DNA from: a virus
Virus record (IMG/VR): IMGVR_UViG_3300049845_000291
Location: 88,209-152,208 of that record
DNA: 64,000 nt
Reading direction: 5' to 3' (one strand)
Shown here: piece by piece, positions 16,596 through 24,429 of the stretch
Layout of the letters: every line of letters begins with the position of its first letter
How positions within the stretch are numbered: the stretch's first letter is position 1
Notes under the pieces: model-generated
What the model saw: the letters and a program-made list of their open reading frames with translations, nothing else
Told to the model about the DNA's origin: nothing
Database searches by the model: none
Program-made: the position numbers and the translations under genes

Positions 16596-16880
16596 TCAGA
16601 ACCCCAGGCGCTTCAGGTCGGCGTTCAGGTACCTGCCCATGACCTGCGAGCCGTCGAACGTGACGTACTCGACATCGTGCACATCACGGACGACCTGCGG
16701 GTTGGTCCACGCGGCACCGGCGTTGATCGCACGGACGAGACGCTCGGCCAGCAGTCGGCTCTTGCCGCAGCTCATGCCGAACCTGGTGCTCAGCTCCGGA
16801 CGCTCGTTGCATTTGGACTCGACGACGAAATGGCCGTCGTCGGCAGTCTTGATGAAGGCGGTGAGGGTCAGCGTGCTCAT
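16596..16880 (-). CDS. Hypothetical protein, first gene of a unit
   Basis: The 94-residue protein is not recognised. It starts MSTLTLTAFIKTADDGHFVV; a helix with SRLLAERLVRAINAG follows. The ATG at 16880 is seven bases from a TATGAT box, the same arrangement and near-identical sequence as the helicase start at 25961, so this start is chosen over one four codons upstream. A perfect hairpin precedes the promoter. Confidence 0.55.
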   Translation of the reverse strand: MSTLTLTAFIKTADDGHFVVESKCNERPELSTRFGMSCGKSRLLAERLVRAINAGAAWTNPQVVRDVHDVEYVTFDGSQVMGRYLNADLKRLGF

Positions 16881-16887
16881 GCCTTGC

Positions 16888-16893
16888 ATCATA
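16888..16893 (-). promoter_or_regulatory. Promoter -10 box (TGATATGAT) seven bases from a start
   Basis: TATGAT then GCAAGGC then ATG on the minus strand. The helicase gene at 25961 has TATGAT, GCAGGTC, ATG. In both cases CGTTACAGGTT occurs upstream, within an inverted repeat. Confidence 0.5.
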
Positions 16894-16899
16894 TCATGA

Positions 16900-16930
16900 A
16901 CCTGTAACGACCGGTTTGGTCGTTACAGGT
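16900..16930. repeat. Perfect 13-bp inverted repeat
   Basis: ACCTGTAACGACC and GGTCGTTACAGGT flank a five-base loop (GGTTT on the plus strand). It lies between the nucleotidyltransferase/kinase stop and the TATGAT promoter. No T-run follows on either strand, so it may be a regulator site or an mRNA-end hairpin. Related GTAACG...CGTTAC repeats occur near 26006 and 29456. Confidence 0.6.
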
Positions 16931-16931
16931 G

Positions 16932-18557
16932 TCACGTGGTGTACTGTGTGTCTGAGAACACCTCGTTCGGCGTCAAGCCCTGCAACAGGAGCTGACCAAT
17001 GGACAACCCGTGGTAGTGCGCCGCCACTGACTTCACTGGATCGTTCTTGATGTACTGCGCCAAGCCGATCCAGATCACCGCCAGCCAGAGGTAATGCACC
17101 TCGGTGAAGCGCTCCATGAGCAAAGCACAGCCGCCCAAATCCGGCTTGGGGATCTTGAACTTCATCCCCCAGCTCGCACCGTGAACGCCATTGTGGTCCA
17201 GATGGAACTCACGCGAGTAGTTGAACAGGTCGTACCCGCTGAGCGCGTACGCCAGCTTTGCGATGTCGTACTCTGGTACGCCGTACGTCTTGGTCTGACC
17301 AAAGTACCCGCGTGGATCGATCAGCGTGATCTCCAGCGTGTCGGGATCGATCATGCTGTTCGACATCTGCAGGTCACCATGGATCATGCTCATGGTGTTG
17401 ACGCCTTGGTAGTGCTTGGCGAGCTTCTCATACAGCCCGTTAATGATCTCCAGCGGAGACATGCGTAGGTACAGTCCATTGACGTTCTGAACCGGGCCGA
17501 AGGCATCGATGACGCCAGCAATCTCACGGTACCGATTCAGGAGCTTCTCATGCGCCTCGATCTTGACATCACGCTGCACGATCTCGGTGGTGAACTCTTC
17601 CTTGATGCTGTGCAGCCTATCTGCTTGGTCAAAAAGGCGGCGCAGCACGAGGCGTCTGTTCTCAGCATCAAGGGTCCCCCAGTGCTGCCAGACTGGGACA
17701 CCTTTGACCTTGCTCATCACGAACGAGTCGCGGTCCATCGACACCCAGACCTTTGGCCGGCGGACCAATGTCCGCCGACGGTCGAGTTCCTCGTACCACG
17801 CGATCTCTTTCTTGATGAGCTGCTCGCCTTGGGTGTTCAACGCGCGCTTGAGCACCAGGTCTCCATGGATCTCAACCGAGTTGAACGAACGAGCGGCGTC
17901 GGCCGTTGAGCGAACGCGCTCAAGCTTTGGCTTGTCACCCCAGTCAATGATCGACGGCATGGGGAGCTGGAACACACCGTCCTTGGAGTACTGTGTAAGC
18001 AGCTCGACAAAGTCTTGGCCCTTGGTGTACGGCTTCGGGTGGTACTCAGCCACCGCGTACACACCGAAAAGCCCGCCACGACCGTCCTCTCGCAGCACTG
18101 GGACCTTGTGCTTGACACCGGGTCGATCAGCAAGATCGTATCGGTTTGGGTGATCGTAGTTCGTGAACGCGACGGCCTCGTGCCCAACAAGATCCTCTGG
18201 GCGGAAGTGCTCACCAGGCAGCACATCACACCAGGTGAAGAGCACTGGACTGCCTTCAAGATGCTGGCATGAGCTGAAGATCGCGTGCGCCGAGCCATGC
18301 GCGCCATCGACTGTCACAACATGAAAGGGCAGCTCTGGTTGCGACGCCCCAAAGTACATGTTGTAGTACTCGCGGACCAGCGTCCGGTAGCTGGAGTGCA
18401 CGATCACCGTGATTGAACTGGCGTACTGCGTCCAGTACTCGATCTGCTTGACAAAGCCAGTTTCCTTCCCGATGTTCACGAAGAACTTTGGGATGTGGTT
18501 CGTGAGGGGAGCAAGGCGGCTTCCAAGCCCGCCGGCGACGATGACGACGTTCATCAT
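16932..18557 (-). CDS. Sugar nucleotidyltransferase fused to a sugar/choline-type kinase
   Basis: The 541-residue protein has two domains. Residues 1-230 form a nucleotidyltransferase like those that make NDP-sugars, with GGLGSRLAPLTNHIPK at 9-24 and the metal-binding Asp in TWCDVLPGE near 111. Residues about 240-520 form an aminoglycoside-phosphotransferase or choline-kinase fold, with HGDLQMSN at 393-400 (catalytic Asp and Asn) and IDPRG at 413-417. One chain could therefore phosphorylate a small molecule and activate it with a nucleotide. The start overlaps the stop of the sugar-phosphate isomerase gene (ATGA). Together they suggest synthesis of an activated sugar; substrate and nucleotide are not evident. 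Confidence 0.85.
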   Translation of the reverse strand: MMNVVIVAGGLGSRLAPLTNHIPKFFVNIGKETGFVKQIEYWTQYASSITVIVHSSYRTLVREYYNMYFGASQPELPFHVVTVDGAHGSAHAIFSSCQHLEGSPVLFTWCDVLPGEHFRPEDLVGHEAVAFTNYDHPNRYDLADRPGVKHKVPVLREDGRGGLFGVYAVAEYHPKPYTKGQDFVELLTQYSKDGVFQLPMPSIIDWGDKPKLERVRSTADAARSFNSVEIHGDLVLKRALNTQGEQLIKKEIAWYEELDRRRTLVRRPKVWVSMDRDSFVMSKVKGVPVWQHWGTLDAENRRLVLRRLFDQADRLHSIKEEFTTEIVQRDVKIEAHEKLLNRYREIAGVIDAFGPVQNVNGLYLRMSPLEIINGLYEKLAKHYQGVNTMSMIHGDLQMSNSMIDPDTLEITLIDPRGYFGQTKTYGVPEYDIAKLAYALSGYDLFNYSREFHLDHNGVHGASWGMKFKIPKPDLGGCALLMERFTEVHYLWLAVIWIGLAQYIKNDPVKSVAAHYHGLSIGQLLLQGLTPNEVFSDTQYTT

Positions 18558-19177
18558 GCCACCCCACTTTCGGCCTTGAGCATCGCCCCAAGGGCACCGT
18601 CAGGGTGCAGCTTGAGGAAGTCCATGCGCTGGAAGTTCAGCCCATGCGAAACTTGGACCGCAATGCAGTCCAAGATGCACAGCAACGCGGTGGTGCTGGT
18701 AGTGGGAGCCAGCCCGTGCTCATCGCCCTCGACGACCGCTCCGATGCACAGCTCGCGGTGCACATGCGGATTTCGAGGCTTTGTTGGCTTGCAGTGAATC
18801 AGGATCTGCTTGACGTTCGGTCGAATGACCGTCACGTGCTGGATCGTCTCTAGCATCTCTCGAGTTGTGCCAGAACGCGAGATGTGGATAATCAGATCCT
18901 CATGCCCGATATGACCGTAATCTCCGTGTCCGGTATGGGCGGTGTTTAGGTACAGAGACGGGATACCTAGGCTCGCCATGGTTTCGCTGATTTTGGCAGC
19001 GATGTTGGCGTTCTTGCCAACACCCGTGATGATCACACGAGCTCGATATTCTTTACGGGCCGTCTCGAGGACGTCTTGAACAATTGCTTCGTATTCTGCT
19101 GAAGCAACGACAGGCTTCAGCGCCAAGAGCGCTGAAGCCTGTCGTTCAATGTTTGTAAGAGCTAGACTGTTACCCAT
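18554..19177 (-). CDS. SIS-domain sugar-phosphate isomerase (KdsD/KpsF type)
   Basis: The 207-residue protein is a single SIS domain. GVGKNANIAAKIS (52-64), HGDYGHI (84-90) and SRSGTTREM (100-108) match the phosphosugar-binding loops of D-arabinose-5-phosphate isomerases (KdsD, GutQ, KpsF); the CBS pair of the bacterial enzymes is missing. The likely reaction is ribulose 5-phosphate to arabinose 5-phosphate, though related SIS isomerases use other sugars. Start at 19177 is set by AGGAGG five bases upstream; that ribosome site lies in an inverted repeat. It is coupled to the nucleotidyltransferase/kinase gene downstream. Confidence 0.85.
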   Translation of the reverse strand: MGNSLALTNIERQASALLALKPVVASAEYEAIVQDVLETARKEYRARVIITGVGKNANIAAKISETMASLGIPSLYLNTAHTGHGDYGHIGHEDLIIHISRSGTTREMLETIQHVTVIRPNVKQILIHCKPTKPRNPHVHRELCIGAVVEGDEHGLAPTTSTTALLCILDCIAVQVSHGLNFQRMDFLKLHPDGALGAMLKAESGVA

Positions 19178-19178
19178 G

Positions 19179-19201
19179 TTGCCTCCTAATCTAGGAGGCA
19201 A
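19179..19201 (-). promoter_or_regulatory. Inverted repeat covering the SIS gene ribosome site
   Basis: TTGCCTCCTA-GAT-TAGGAGGCAA on the minus strand is a perfect 10-bp inverted repeat; its second arm contains the AGGAGG ribosome site of the isomerase gene. RNA reading through from upstream would hide the site, whereas RNA from the promoter that overlaps the first arm would lack most of that arm. Confidence 0.6.
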
Positions 19202-19228
19202 TTGTAACCGAGACTAGCTCTCTATCAA
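19201..19228 (-). promoter_or_regulatory. Sigma70-like promoter (TTGATA-N16-TACAAT)
   Basis: On the minus strand TTGATA (19228-19223) and TACAAT (19206-19201) are separated by 16 bases, upstream of the isomerase/activation operon. It is the best -35/-10 pair I found in the window. The CGGTTACAATTG core recurs before the hydroxymethylase gene. Confidence 0.6.
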
Positions 19229-19265
19229 CTCAATTCTCGGATCAAGAAGTGCGAGGACTGGCGCT

Positions 19266-20009
19266 TCATTTGCGCTCGAACCTCGACAAGATGTCCTTCC
19301 TGAACTTTTCCTCGGTGGAGCTCATCCACGACGCAGGCGCCACCCCGTCAGGTTCCAGGTACTCCATGATCGACATGTTGTGCGATCGGTTCAGGTACCA
19401 ACCGGCGGCCAGGTGCTTCGCCTCCTCGATCGCGTCGCCGCCCAACAGGATCGCGAACATCATGATCTCGCGGTTGAAGTGCGAGAGCTGCTCGTGCAGG
19501 TGGTCGCTGAGCTGATGCCAGGCCTCGACGTTGTCGACGCTCGCCAGCACCATGACCGTGTACAGGGTGACCAATCTGGACTGGATGACGGCGGCATTGC
19601 GTTTGGCCTGGCGGAACGCGCCCTCAACTGTGTTGGTCTCCGTTTTGTACGGTTGCTTGGTGCAACCGGCGCCCTTCAGGCGGTCCAGGGCGGCCTTCGG
19701 CATGTCGAAGTACGGGAGCGCGGTGCTCTTCGAGCCGTGAATCAACAGCTCGTCGAGCCACTCGTCGATGAACTGCATGTACGGGTCAGTTTCGTCCTTC
19801 ATGAACTTGGCGGGCCAATCGACCGAATTCATGATGGCATGACCTGAGACTGCGGCCAGCGAGTGCCGAGCCTTGAGCGCGAACTCCGGCAAGTTCCGTC
19901 GACCGACAAGATGCACACCGTTCAGGACGAACTTGAGCGCCTCGGACAGCAGGACGCAGCGGCCGATCAGCACCTGCCGATCGACCTGAGAGTTCAGGTA
20001 CTCGTTCAT
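19266..20009 (-). CDS. Hypothetical protein
   Basis: The 247-residue, mainly helical protein is not recognised. No membrane segment or clear catalytic motif is seen; a His-containing stretch (AWHQLSDHLHEQLSHFNRE) lies near residue 170. It is coupled to the DUF4262-like gene by an ATGA overlap. About 60 bases follow its stop before the isomerase promoter. Confidence 0.5.
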   Translation of the reverse strand: MNEYLNSQVDRQVLIGRCVLLSEALKFVLNGVHLVGRRNLPEFALKARHSLAAVSGHAIMNSVDWPAKFMKDETDPYMQFIDEWLDELLIHGSKSTALPYFDMPKAALDRLKGAGCTKQPYKTETNTVEGAFRQAKRNAAVIQSRLVTLYTVMVLASVDNVEAWHQLSDHLHEQLSHFNREIMMFAILLGGDAIEEAKHLAAGWYLNRSHNMSIMEYLEPDGVAPASWMSSTEEKFRKDILSRFERK

Positions 20010-20464
20010 GCGGCGACCTTGAAGAACAGCGGTTGTCGCGGGTCCATGTACTCGGTGTCGTACTTCTCGTCACCAGGGAAGTTGCCCTCCTTGTCAGGCA
20101 TCACGATCTGCACAACCGGTACCGTGGTGCCGTAGTACTGATCAGCCTGCACGAAGTACTCCGTGCGCATGAGATCCTCGTTCTCGTTCGTGCGCTTGAA
20201 CAGCACGGGGAGATTCGCCCAGCGCTCGTCCGGCAGATCGAACTGCAACGGCCAACCGTCACGGATCTTGGAGGCAACCTCGTTGATGATCACGCACGCC
20301 AGGTCGGGGCGCAGGCCGACGATCATGAGCTCGAAGCCGAAGGCCTTGTCGCTGAACAGCCCGATCGTGTACGCGAACGGGTGCTTGCCATCGGCAACCC
20401 CGATCACCGTGTGCCCGTAGGAGCTGATGTCTTCGAGAATCTTGGCCAAGAGTCGGTCGTGCAT
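20006..20464 (-). CDS. DUF4262-like protein
   Basis: The 152-residue protein contains KHPFAYTIGLFSD near residue 27, then ELMIVGLRPDLACVIINEVA, the pattern of the DUF4262 family found in phages and bacteria. Function of that family is unknown. The start lies two bases after the preceding stop and the stop overlaps the next start. Confidence 0.7.
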   Translation of the reverse strand: MHDRLLAKILEDISSYGHTVIGVADGKHPFAYTIGLFSDKAFGFELMIVGLRPDLACVIINEVASKIRDGWPLQFDLPDERWANLPVLFKRTNENEDLMRTEYFVQADQYYGTTVPVVQIVMPDKEGNFPGDEKYDTEYMDPRQPLFFKVAA

Positions 20465-20466
20465 GA

Positions 20467-20817
20467 TCAGTTCTCCGTCAAAAAGTCGACCAAAAAGTGC
20501 GCGTCATCAGCCGTCAGCATCACCATGTTGCCGCGCGCGGCCTTGGCTAAGCTGATCAAGGTGATGGCGCGCTCGGAACGAAACGCTGACGCCAGCTCAA
20601 TGTGCTTCAGGTCAGAGTTCCCGTTGCTCTTCATCCAGGAGTAGGCCTGCTCCCAGGTCTTGAAGCGGTTGCCGAACAAGGTGATTCGAGTCCCGACCAT
20701 GCTCTCGCACAGCTGTCTGACCTCAACCTCAGCGCTGGCTCGCTCCTCGGCGAGATAACGCTCGCAGGCCGCCCGCAGTCGCTCGGGCTCGATCACGGTG
20801 AAGCTCTTGATTCCCAT
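20467..20817 (-). CDS. Hypothetical protein
   Basis: The 116-residue protein is not recognised. It starts MGIKSFTVIEPERLRAA and is mostly helical, with a basic middle (NRFKTWEQAYSWMKSNG). The ATG overlaps the previous stop (ATGA); longer frames reach into the neighbour and are rejected. Confidence 0.5.
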   Translation of the reverse strand: MGIKSFTVIEPERLRAACERYLAEERASAEVEVRQLCESMVGTRITLFGNRFKTWEQAYSWMKSNGNSDLKHIELASAFRSERAITLISLAKAARGNMVMLTADDAHFLVDFLTEN

Positions 20818-21287
20818 CACGCCAACCTGAAGGACTTGAGGAGCTTGATGAAGCTGTACTCGCTGGAACCTTGACCCCAGTTCCTGTTGGCGGCTGGGTT
20901 GTCGACGTTCACGTGCTCGTACGCCTCCGGAATGTTGGTCAGGCCATCCATGATCGGGCGAACATCGTACAGCTCGGCGGGCACGACCACCGCCACTGCC
21001 GTGGTGGCGCACGCCAAGGACGGTCCATCTTCCTTGAAACGCACGACGGGCAGGGTGAGGGCGTTCTCGGCCAACACCTGCAGAGCGGTGTACAGGCCGT
21101 CCAGCTCCATGCTGTTCCCGCCGTTGCAGATGATGATGGTCTTGTGCTCATACGCCCAGCGCAGCGCCAGCTGTCGCTGGACCGTACGGTCCTCGTACTT
21201 GGTCAACATCTCGGAGACACAGTGCGCGGTCTGCAAACCGAGCTGCAGCTGCGACAGGTAGTAATTGGTGAAGGAGTACAGGCGCAT
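20817..21287 (-). CDS. Hypothetical protein, weakly like peptidyl-tRNA hydrolase 2
   Basis: The 156-residue protein starts MRLYSFTNYYLSQLQLG. The order of a QTAHCVSEML helix, a central TIIICNGGNS strand-loop and a VVRFKEDGPSLACATTAVAV segment is reminiscent of Pth2-type folds, but the match is weak and catalytic residues cannot be assigned. The ATG overlaps the stop of the membrane-protein gene. Confidence 0.45.
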   Translation of the reverse strand: MRLYSFTNYYLSQLQLGLQTAHCVSEMLTKYEDRTVQRQLALRWAYEHKTIIICNGGNSMELDGLYTALQVLAENALTLPVVRFKEDGPSLACATTAVAVVVPAELYDVRPIMDGLTNIPEAYEHVNVDNPAANRNWGQGSSEYSFIKLLKSFRLA

Positions 21288-21736
21288 CACTTGTCCAGTT
21301 GTTGTTTCAAAGCTCGCTCTTGAATCTTTTGACGTTCGATCTTTTCCCACATGTCGGCGCAGTCGCTTTGGGTTTGCTTGATGTCGCCGACCGTGATTGG
21401 TCGTTGCCATTGCGCGGCACGGCGCACGATCGTGTTGTCAAAGCACGAGTCGGCCAGACGGGCTGCACGAATCTCCTCAGGCGTCGCATCACGTGTGAGA
21501 TGCCAGTTCCACATGAAAATGGAACCAAAGAAGAACACGATGACCTGTAAAATGGTGCCGCCCCAGAAACCGTCACTGCTCTTGTTCGCAAAGGTTCTAA
21601 ACCAAGCGCGATAGAACCAGAAGACCCAGACCGGCGGCAGCAGGTACATGATGAAAGTTAGCACCTTCGTGATGACCAGCATCAGCCGCCTGGATCGTCT
21701 GATCCAGAGACGCTGGGTTGCAATCGACATCGACAT
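21287..21736 (-). CDS. Membrane protein
   Basis: The 149-residue protein begins MSMSIATQRLWIRRSRR. Two hydrophobic segments (about residues 19-40 and 58-75) are followed by a soluble C-terminal helix rich in Gln, Lys and Glu. A basic N terminus suggests N-in topology. It overlaps the neighbouring 60-residue membrane protein gene by one base, so the two may work together at the inner membrane. Confidence 0.5.
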   Translation of the reverse strand: MSMSIATQRLWIRRSRRLMLVITKVLTFIMYLLPPVWVFWFYRAWFRTFANKSSDGFWGGTILQVIVFFFGSIFMWNWHLTRDATPEEIRAARLADSCFDNTIVRRAAQWQRPITVGDIKQTQSDCADMWEKIERQKIQERALKQQLDK

Positions 21737-21918
21737 CACTTGTCCTTGAAGAACTTCGTGCCAAGCAGCGCGTTCACGGCAATCGATGCCACGATGATCA
21801 CGAAGGCCACCAGTGCGCCAAGGAGCATTCCATGTACAGGTCGACCGAAGACCAAGCCGGCCACACCGGTCAGCACCATCCAAAGGACAACGAAGGCGGT
21901 GATGAACGTGCGGTTCAC
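21736..21918 (-). CDS. Small two-segment membrane protein
   Basis: The 60-residue protein starts at GTG and has two hydrophobic segments (residues 5-24 and 31-52) and a basic C terminus (KFFKDK). Size and coupling with the next membrane gene resemble phage envelope-acting pairs, but no lysis role can be claimed. Confidence 0.45.
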   Translation of the reverse strand: MNRTFITAFVVLWMVLTGVAGLVFGRPVHGMLLGALVAFVIIVASIAVNALLGTKFFKDK

Positions 21919-21919
21919 A

Positions 21920-22246
21920 TCAGTCTCCCGAGTCGATGTCGAAAGTCGAGTGACAATGCTTGCATGTGTACACCGTGTAGCACCTGCCAGCGCTGCGACC
22001 CGTGTATTCGTGCAGACAGCCTTGGTCTGTCCCTGGCCTGGTCTTGGTGTACCCCAAGGCCTTCATGGACATGGTCTGTCCGCCGCAGTTGTCGCAGGTC
22101 TTGGTGTCGGTATCGGGATCGTAGTATGACAGACCGCCCTTCCAGGTCCGCATCCAGGCGTCGCCATCCGCCAACTTGACGCGCGTCGTGCCATTGCACG
22201 CAGGACAGACCGAGCAGCCTTTGGGGATTTCCAGGTTCGGGTTCAT
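21920..22246 (-). CDS. Zinc-ribbon-type protein
   Basis: The 108-residue protein has three clustered CxxC motifs: CSVCPAC near residue 11, CDNC near 51 and CKHC near 95, with an additional Cys. This suggests two zinc sites, as in DnaJ-like or RNA-polymerase-associated ribbons. It starts at an ATGA overlap with the 463-residue gene. Function unknown. Confidence 0.6.
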   Translation of the reverse strand: MNPNLEIPKGCSVCPACNGTTRVKLADGDAWMRTWKGGLSYYDPDTDTKTCDNCGGQTMSMKALGYTKTRPGTDQGCLHEYTGRSAGRCYTVYTCKHCHSTFDIDSGD

Positions 22247-23634
22247 TCGGTCACCACCACGTCAAAGATCGCATGGTCATTGTACAGCTGCTTGAAGAAC
22301 CAGTGGTACTCTTCAGGGGTTCGAGCTTCGAGGACCCTCGCGTGAATCGGGTCAGGGTAGCGATTGCTCGTGTACTGCTGGTGTCCACCATACGTATTCG
22401 TGAATGAGGTCTCAAAGTCGTGGTTGACGGCGACAGCCCTGAGGGAGTTTTCCTCGAGAATCGCCGGCAGCGCGTACGCGACCTTACGCCGCCAACCTCG
22501 GAAGGTACTGCCACCAAGCGTTCCCATGTCGCTGTACAGTTGGTCCTGGATCACGAAGACGGCACCAGCACTCGGCCACCAGCCATAGTCTGACCAGTTG
22601 TCATGCGGCAGCTTTGCCATGGCGGCCTGCACGCGCTTCCAGCGCTCTTCCGTCCACGGTCGGAGCTTGAGCACTGGGTTCTTGATCGGCTTGGCGGACA
22701 AGGTGACCCAAGCCGCGGTGGTTGCCGAGCTCGCAAAGAACACCGAGCACTCGTGTAGCCTTGCGATGTTTGGCGCGCCATTGAGTACCAGGTCATTTGC
22801 CGGGGGTGCTTCATCGAGCTCCTTGGCAAATGATGCTTGTCGGTAAAGTACCACCGCCGGCGTCTCACCGATCTCACGCTGGTCATTCACATCCTCGCTC
22901 AAGCGCACGATGGCCTCGTACTTGACACTGGGTTTGGCCGCGTACTTGTACATCCAGGCGGTGGCTGGCCGGAGCTGCTTGGCGCCATCGATCTCTGGGA
23001 AATGGACCTTAGCCTCGGCCACGTCCTTGTCGACGTAGTTCACGATGGAGGCATGGACCTCGCCGATGAACAGCGCCACCGTGCCGTCCTGCATTAGGTA
23101 CAGCTTGCCGGGTTGACGGGTCTTCAGGTTCGCCGGGCGCTTGAGCTCCTCAGCGGCCTTGATGGCGTTCTGGTACTCCTCGGAGTTCTCGTGCAGCAGC
23201 ACGTTGTCGCCACCCGACCTGGCCAGGATGCACTTGCCGGGGATCAAGCCGCCCGCCTGCAGACCACAGGTCTGGATCAGCGCCATCAGGTTTCGAGACT
23301 GGATCTCGAGCTCGTACCCCAGCGGATCCATGACACGCCAGACCACGTTCCCTCCACCCCAGTACGTGCGCTTGATGTCGTCGGTGATGACCCATCCCGC
23401 ACGCAGCTCGTTGTCCAGGACCTTGAGCTCGCCGTTCTTGGCCTGTTGACCCCAACCCAAGGTCCAGTTCTTGACGGTCTCCTGGCGCTTGCGACCCGCG
23501 GCGTTGTCCTCATACGGGGTCGCAAACCCAAGCGGTGCCTCTCCCGCGTTGTGCTTGATCCCCACATAGAGCTTGGAGAAGATCTTGAGCGCGGCATTGC
23601 GCTCGTACTGGAAGCTGTACAGAACTTGCGTCAT
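22243..23634 (-). CDS. Large hypothetical protein
   Basis: The 463-residue soluble protein is not recognised. No nucleotide-binding loop or membrane segment is visible. The central region is alpha/beta; several Trp-rich stretches (NWSDYGWWPSAG) lie near residue 365. The ATG at 23634 is preferred over a TTG eleven codons upstream, although neither has a strong ribosome site. The 40-base gap upstream could hold a promoter. Confidence 0.5.
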   Translation of the reverse strand: MTQVLYSFQYERNAALKIFSKLYVGIKHNAGEAPLGFATPYEDNAAGRKRQETVKNWTLGWGQQAKNGELKVLDNELRAGWVITDDIKRTYWGGGNVVWRVMDPLGYELEIQSRNLMALIQTCGLQAGGLIPGKCILARSGGDNVLLHENSEEYQNAIKAAEELKRPANLKTRQPGKLYLMQDGTVALFIGEVHASIVNYVDKDVAEAKVHFPEIDGAKQLRPATAWMYKYAAKPSVKYEAIVRLSEDVNDQREIGETPAVVLYRQASFAKELDEAPPANDLVLNGAPNIARLHECSVFFASSATTAAWVTLSAKPIKNPVLKLRPWTEERWKRVQAAMAKLPHDNWSDYGWWPSAGAVFVIQDQLYSDMGTLGGSTFRGWRRKVAYALPAILEENSLRAVAVNHDFETSFTNTYGGHQQYTSNRYPDPIHARVLEARTPEEYHWFFKQLYNDHAIFDVVVTE

Positions 23635-23674
23635 GAGTGGGCGAAGAATACAGGCATTAGGTGACAAATAGCGT

Positions 23675-24220
23675 TCAGAGCGGCCGTAGGGTCAGTGGCC
23701 GCTCGTCTTCTGGCTTGCTGTTCAGCAACACGTACGGGGCCAGTTTTGGGGGCGGCTCGGACGGCTCCTCGGCGACGATAGGGGCCTCAGGCGACACCGA
23801 ACCGACGACGGTGATAGGGCCCTCATCGGCCGAGCTGGTGTCACCGGCCCACTCCAGGTACACGTCGAAATCGACGTACGACCCATCACGCGGCAGCAGC
23901 TCGTCCGGGATCTCGTCCGGTGTCAGCTCCTGGCCCTCGGTCACGTCGTACACGAACTGGTTGGCTTGGACCTTGAAGACCTGCCGGGCCGTGAGGATCG
24001 CGTTACGCAAGGTGATGGCCTCGTCCAGCTTCTTGGACAGGACCTTGACGAGCGTCTCATGCGTCACGGGCACGACCAGCCAGGTCACGAACTCCGTGGT
24101 CTCGTCCTGCCAGATCATCAGAAAGTTCTGCTCGATCGTGGGATCGACCCAGTGCTCGAGCAGTGGTCGATCGTAGTACGACAGCGTCTCAACGTGCTTC
24201 AGGGTTTCAGCGAACTTCAT
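23675..24220 (-). CDS. Hypothetical protein (DUF6575-like)
   Basis: The 181-residue acidic protein starts MKFAETLKHVETLSYYDRP. The SYYDRPLLEHW segment and a following QNFLMIWQDE strand recall small phage proteins of the DUF6575 type; this is a tentative match. The C-terminal third is Pro- and Glu-rich and likely disordered. The start overlaps the previous stop. Confidence 0.5.
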   Translation of the reverse strand: MKFAETLKHVETLSYYDRPLLEHWVDPTIEQNFLMIWQDETTEFVTWLVVPVTHETLVKVLSKKLDEAITLRNAILTARQVFKVQANQFVYDVTEGQELTPDEIPDELLPRDGSYVDFDVYLEWAGDTSSADEGPITVVGSVSPEAPIVAEEPSEPPPKLAPYVLLNSKPEDERPLTLRPL

Positions 24221-24429
24221 GTGATCTCCACCGTCCTCATGCACAGCGCCAGGACCTCATCGTACGACCTGCACTTCAGCGCCGCCGCGGAGAACTCCTT
24301 GGCCGCTTCCTTGTGGCCGGCGCGCTTGAGCGCCATGCTCACGGTGCCGATGATCGAGAACACGTTCCCGTCAGAGTTCGAGAGCTGGACCTCGATGTCA
24401 GGGAACTTGATGTCGGTGCTGTCACTCAC
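24217..24429 (-). CDS. Small hypothetical protein
   Basis: The 70-residue protein starts at a GTG that overlaps the helicase stop (GTGA). It has a beta N terminus (DIEVQLSNSDGNVFSI) followed by two helices (ALKRAGHKEAAKEFSAAAL). Small proteins of this layout are common in large phages; function unknown. Confidence 0.55.
   Translation of the reverse strand: MSDSTDIKFPDIEVQLSNSDGNVFSIIGTVSMALKRAGHKEAAKEFSAAALKCRSYDEVLALCMRTVEIT

Noticed and set aside
16900-16930. Hairpin as a classical rho-independent terminator
   Set aside because: The stem is perfect but no T-run follows on either strand; listed as an inverted repeat instead.
21287-21918. Adjacent small membrane proteins as a holin/spanin lysis pair
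   Set aside because: No lipobox, no signal-anchor-release pattern and no endolysin nearby; membrane proteins are common in phage early regions.
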